Positions 63,222 to 64,000 of a stretch of 64,000 nucleotides of DNA are shown here, piece by piece (the stretch's first letter is position 1; each line of letters begins with the position of its first letter). Location: positions 10,826,333-10,890,332 of the forward strand of contig CM026400.1 of NCBI GenBank assembly GCA_014843695.1, read 5' to 3'. The stretch is from Archivesica marissinica (taxonomy: Eukaryota > Mollusca > Bivalvia > Venerida > Vesicomyidae). The notes beneath the pieces are model-generated. The model was not told where the DNA came from, made no database searches, and saw only the letters and a program-made list of their open reading frames with translations. The translations under genes were made by a program, and so were the position numbers.

Positions 63222-64000
63222 ATATTCACCTGGAGCCTCCGTGCTGCCCACAGTTTGAGGATAGGCAGGGTTAGCCTGCGTGGTTGGAGCCTCCATGCTG
63301 CCCACAATTTGAGGGGTAGGCAGGGTTAGGGTTAGCCTGCGTGGATGGAACCTCCGTGCTGACCACAGTTTGAGGGGTAGGCAGGGTTATGATTAGCCTG
63401 CGTGGATGGAGCTTCCGTGCTGCCCACAGTTTGAGGGGTCGGCAGGGTTAGGGTTAGCCTGCGTGGATGGAGCCTCCGTGCTGCTCACAGTTTGAGGGGT
63501 AGGCAGGGTTAGCCTGCGTGGATGGAGCCTCCGTGCTGCTCACAGTTTGAGGGGTAGGCAGGGTTAGGGTTAGCCTGTGTGGATGGAGCCTCCGTGCTGC
63601 CCACAGTTTGAGGGGTAGGCAGGGTTAGGGTTAGCCTGCGTGGATGGAGCCTCCGTGCTGCCCACAGTTTGAGGGGTAGGCAGGGTTAGGGTTAGCCTGT
63701 GTGGATGGAGCCTCCGTGCTGCCCACAGTTTGAGGGGTAGGCAGGGTTAGGGTTAGCCTGTGTGGATGGAGCCTCCGTGCTGCCCACAGTTTGAGGGGTA
63801 GGCAGGGTTAGGGTTAGCCCGCGTGGATGGAGCCTCCGTGCTGCCCACAGTTTGAGGGGTAGGCAGGGTTAGGGTTAGCTCGCGTGGATGGAGCCTCCGT
63901 GCTGCCCACAGTTTGAGGGGTAGGCAGGGTTAGGGTTAGCCCGCATGGATGGAGCCTCCGTGCTGCCCACAGTTTGAGGGGTAGGCAGGGTTAGAATTAG
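63222..64000. repeat. about 61-bp minisatellite array reaching the right edge
   Basis: About 12 units of GGTTAGCCTGCGTGGATGGA, GCCTCCGTGCTGCCCACAGT and TTGAGGGGTAGGCAGGGTTAG. It continues past the window. The left units lack the GGTTAG step. Confidence 0.95.

Overview
This is a eukaryotic genomic window. It is almost entirely introns of one plus-strand gene, the orthologue of PPP1R10 (PNUTS, protein phosphatase 1 nuclear targeting subunit). Twelve coding exons between 8808 and 63192 join in one consistent frame (1737 nt, 579 codons). They encode a TFIIS N-terminal (LW-type) domain, a Lys/Ser-rich linker, a conserved FRSTG block, a basic KKKRR patch and the PP1-docking segment with the RVxF-type motif KSVSW. 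The first few codons lie upstream of 8808, and the C-terminal part (expected PWVCP block, Gly/His-rich repeats and CCCH zinc finger) lies past the right edge. The divergent PNUTS sequence and the very high load of tRNA-derived SINEs, palindromic MITEs and intronic minisatellites suggest a mollusc, probably a bivalve. The species cannot be named from the sequence alone. No second gene, transposase or reverse transcriptase frame was recognised.

Layout: 1-8807 is upstream intron or 5' region, with nested DNA-transposon relics, a 68-bp array (1.6-3.0 kb) and a 60-bp G-rich array (4.6-7.2 kb). Exon 1 is at 8.8 kb and exon 2 at 16.0 kb. Intron 2 holds a 73-bp array with a 441-bp higher-order repeat, a 37-bp array, a 1000-N assembly gap, a 41-bp satellite and a 24-bp array. 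Exons 3-5 are at 27.6-30.5 kb. Intron 5 (23.5 kb) is filled by arrays at 34.1, 36.3, 38.4, 39.8-42.3, 42.5, 43.4-47.1 and 47.2-48.9 kb plus SINEs and MITEs. Exons 6-12 run from 54.0 to 63.2 kb, and a 61-bp array reaches the right edge. By eye, about 25 kb of the window (around 40 percent) is tandem repeat.

Dispersed repeats carry labels invented here. SINE-A to SINE-E (and a possible SINE-N) have RNA polymerase III box A/B-like heads. MITE-F is a palindromic element with TA target sites, pogo/Tc1-like. MITE-G and MITE-H have TTAA target sites and CCC...GGG ends, piggyBac-like. MITE-I, MITE-L, repeat-J, repeat-K and repeat-M are further dispersed families. Several insertions can be read exactly, because a neighbouring unit or paralogous copy preserves the empty site.

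The long open frames in this window lie in tandem arrays whose unit lengths happen to keep frames open. They are not genes. The best leads are an array of about 44 AG|GT junctions resembling recursive splice sites in intron 2, a satellite apparently grown from a MITE end, TE and minisatellite growth right at exon borders, and a duplicated composite tRNA-SINE.
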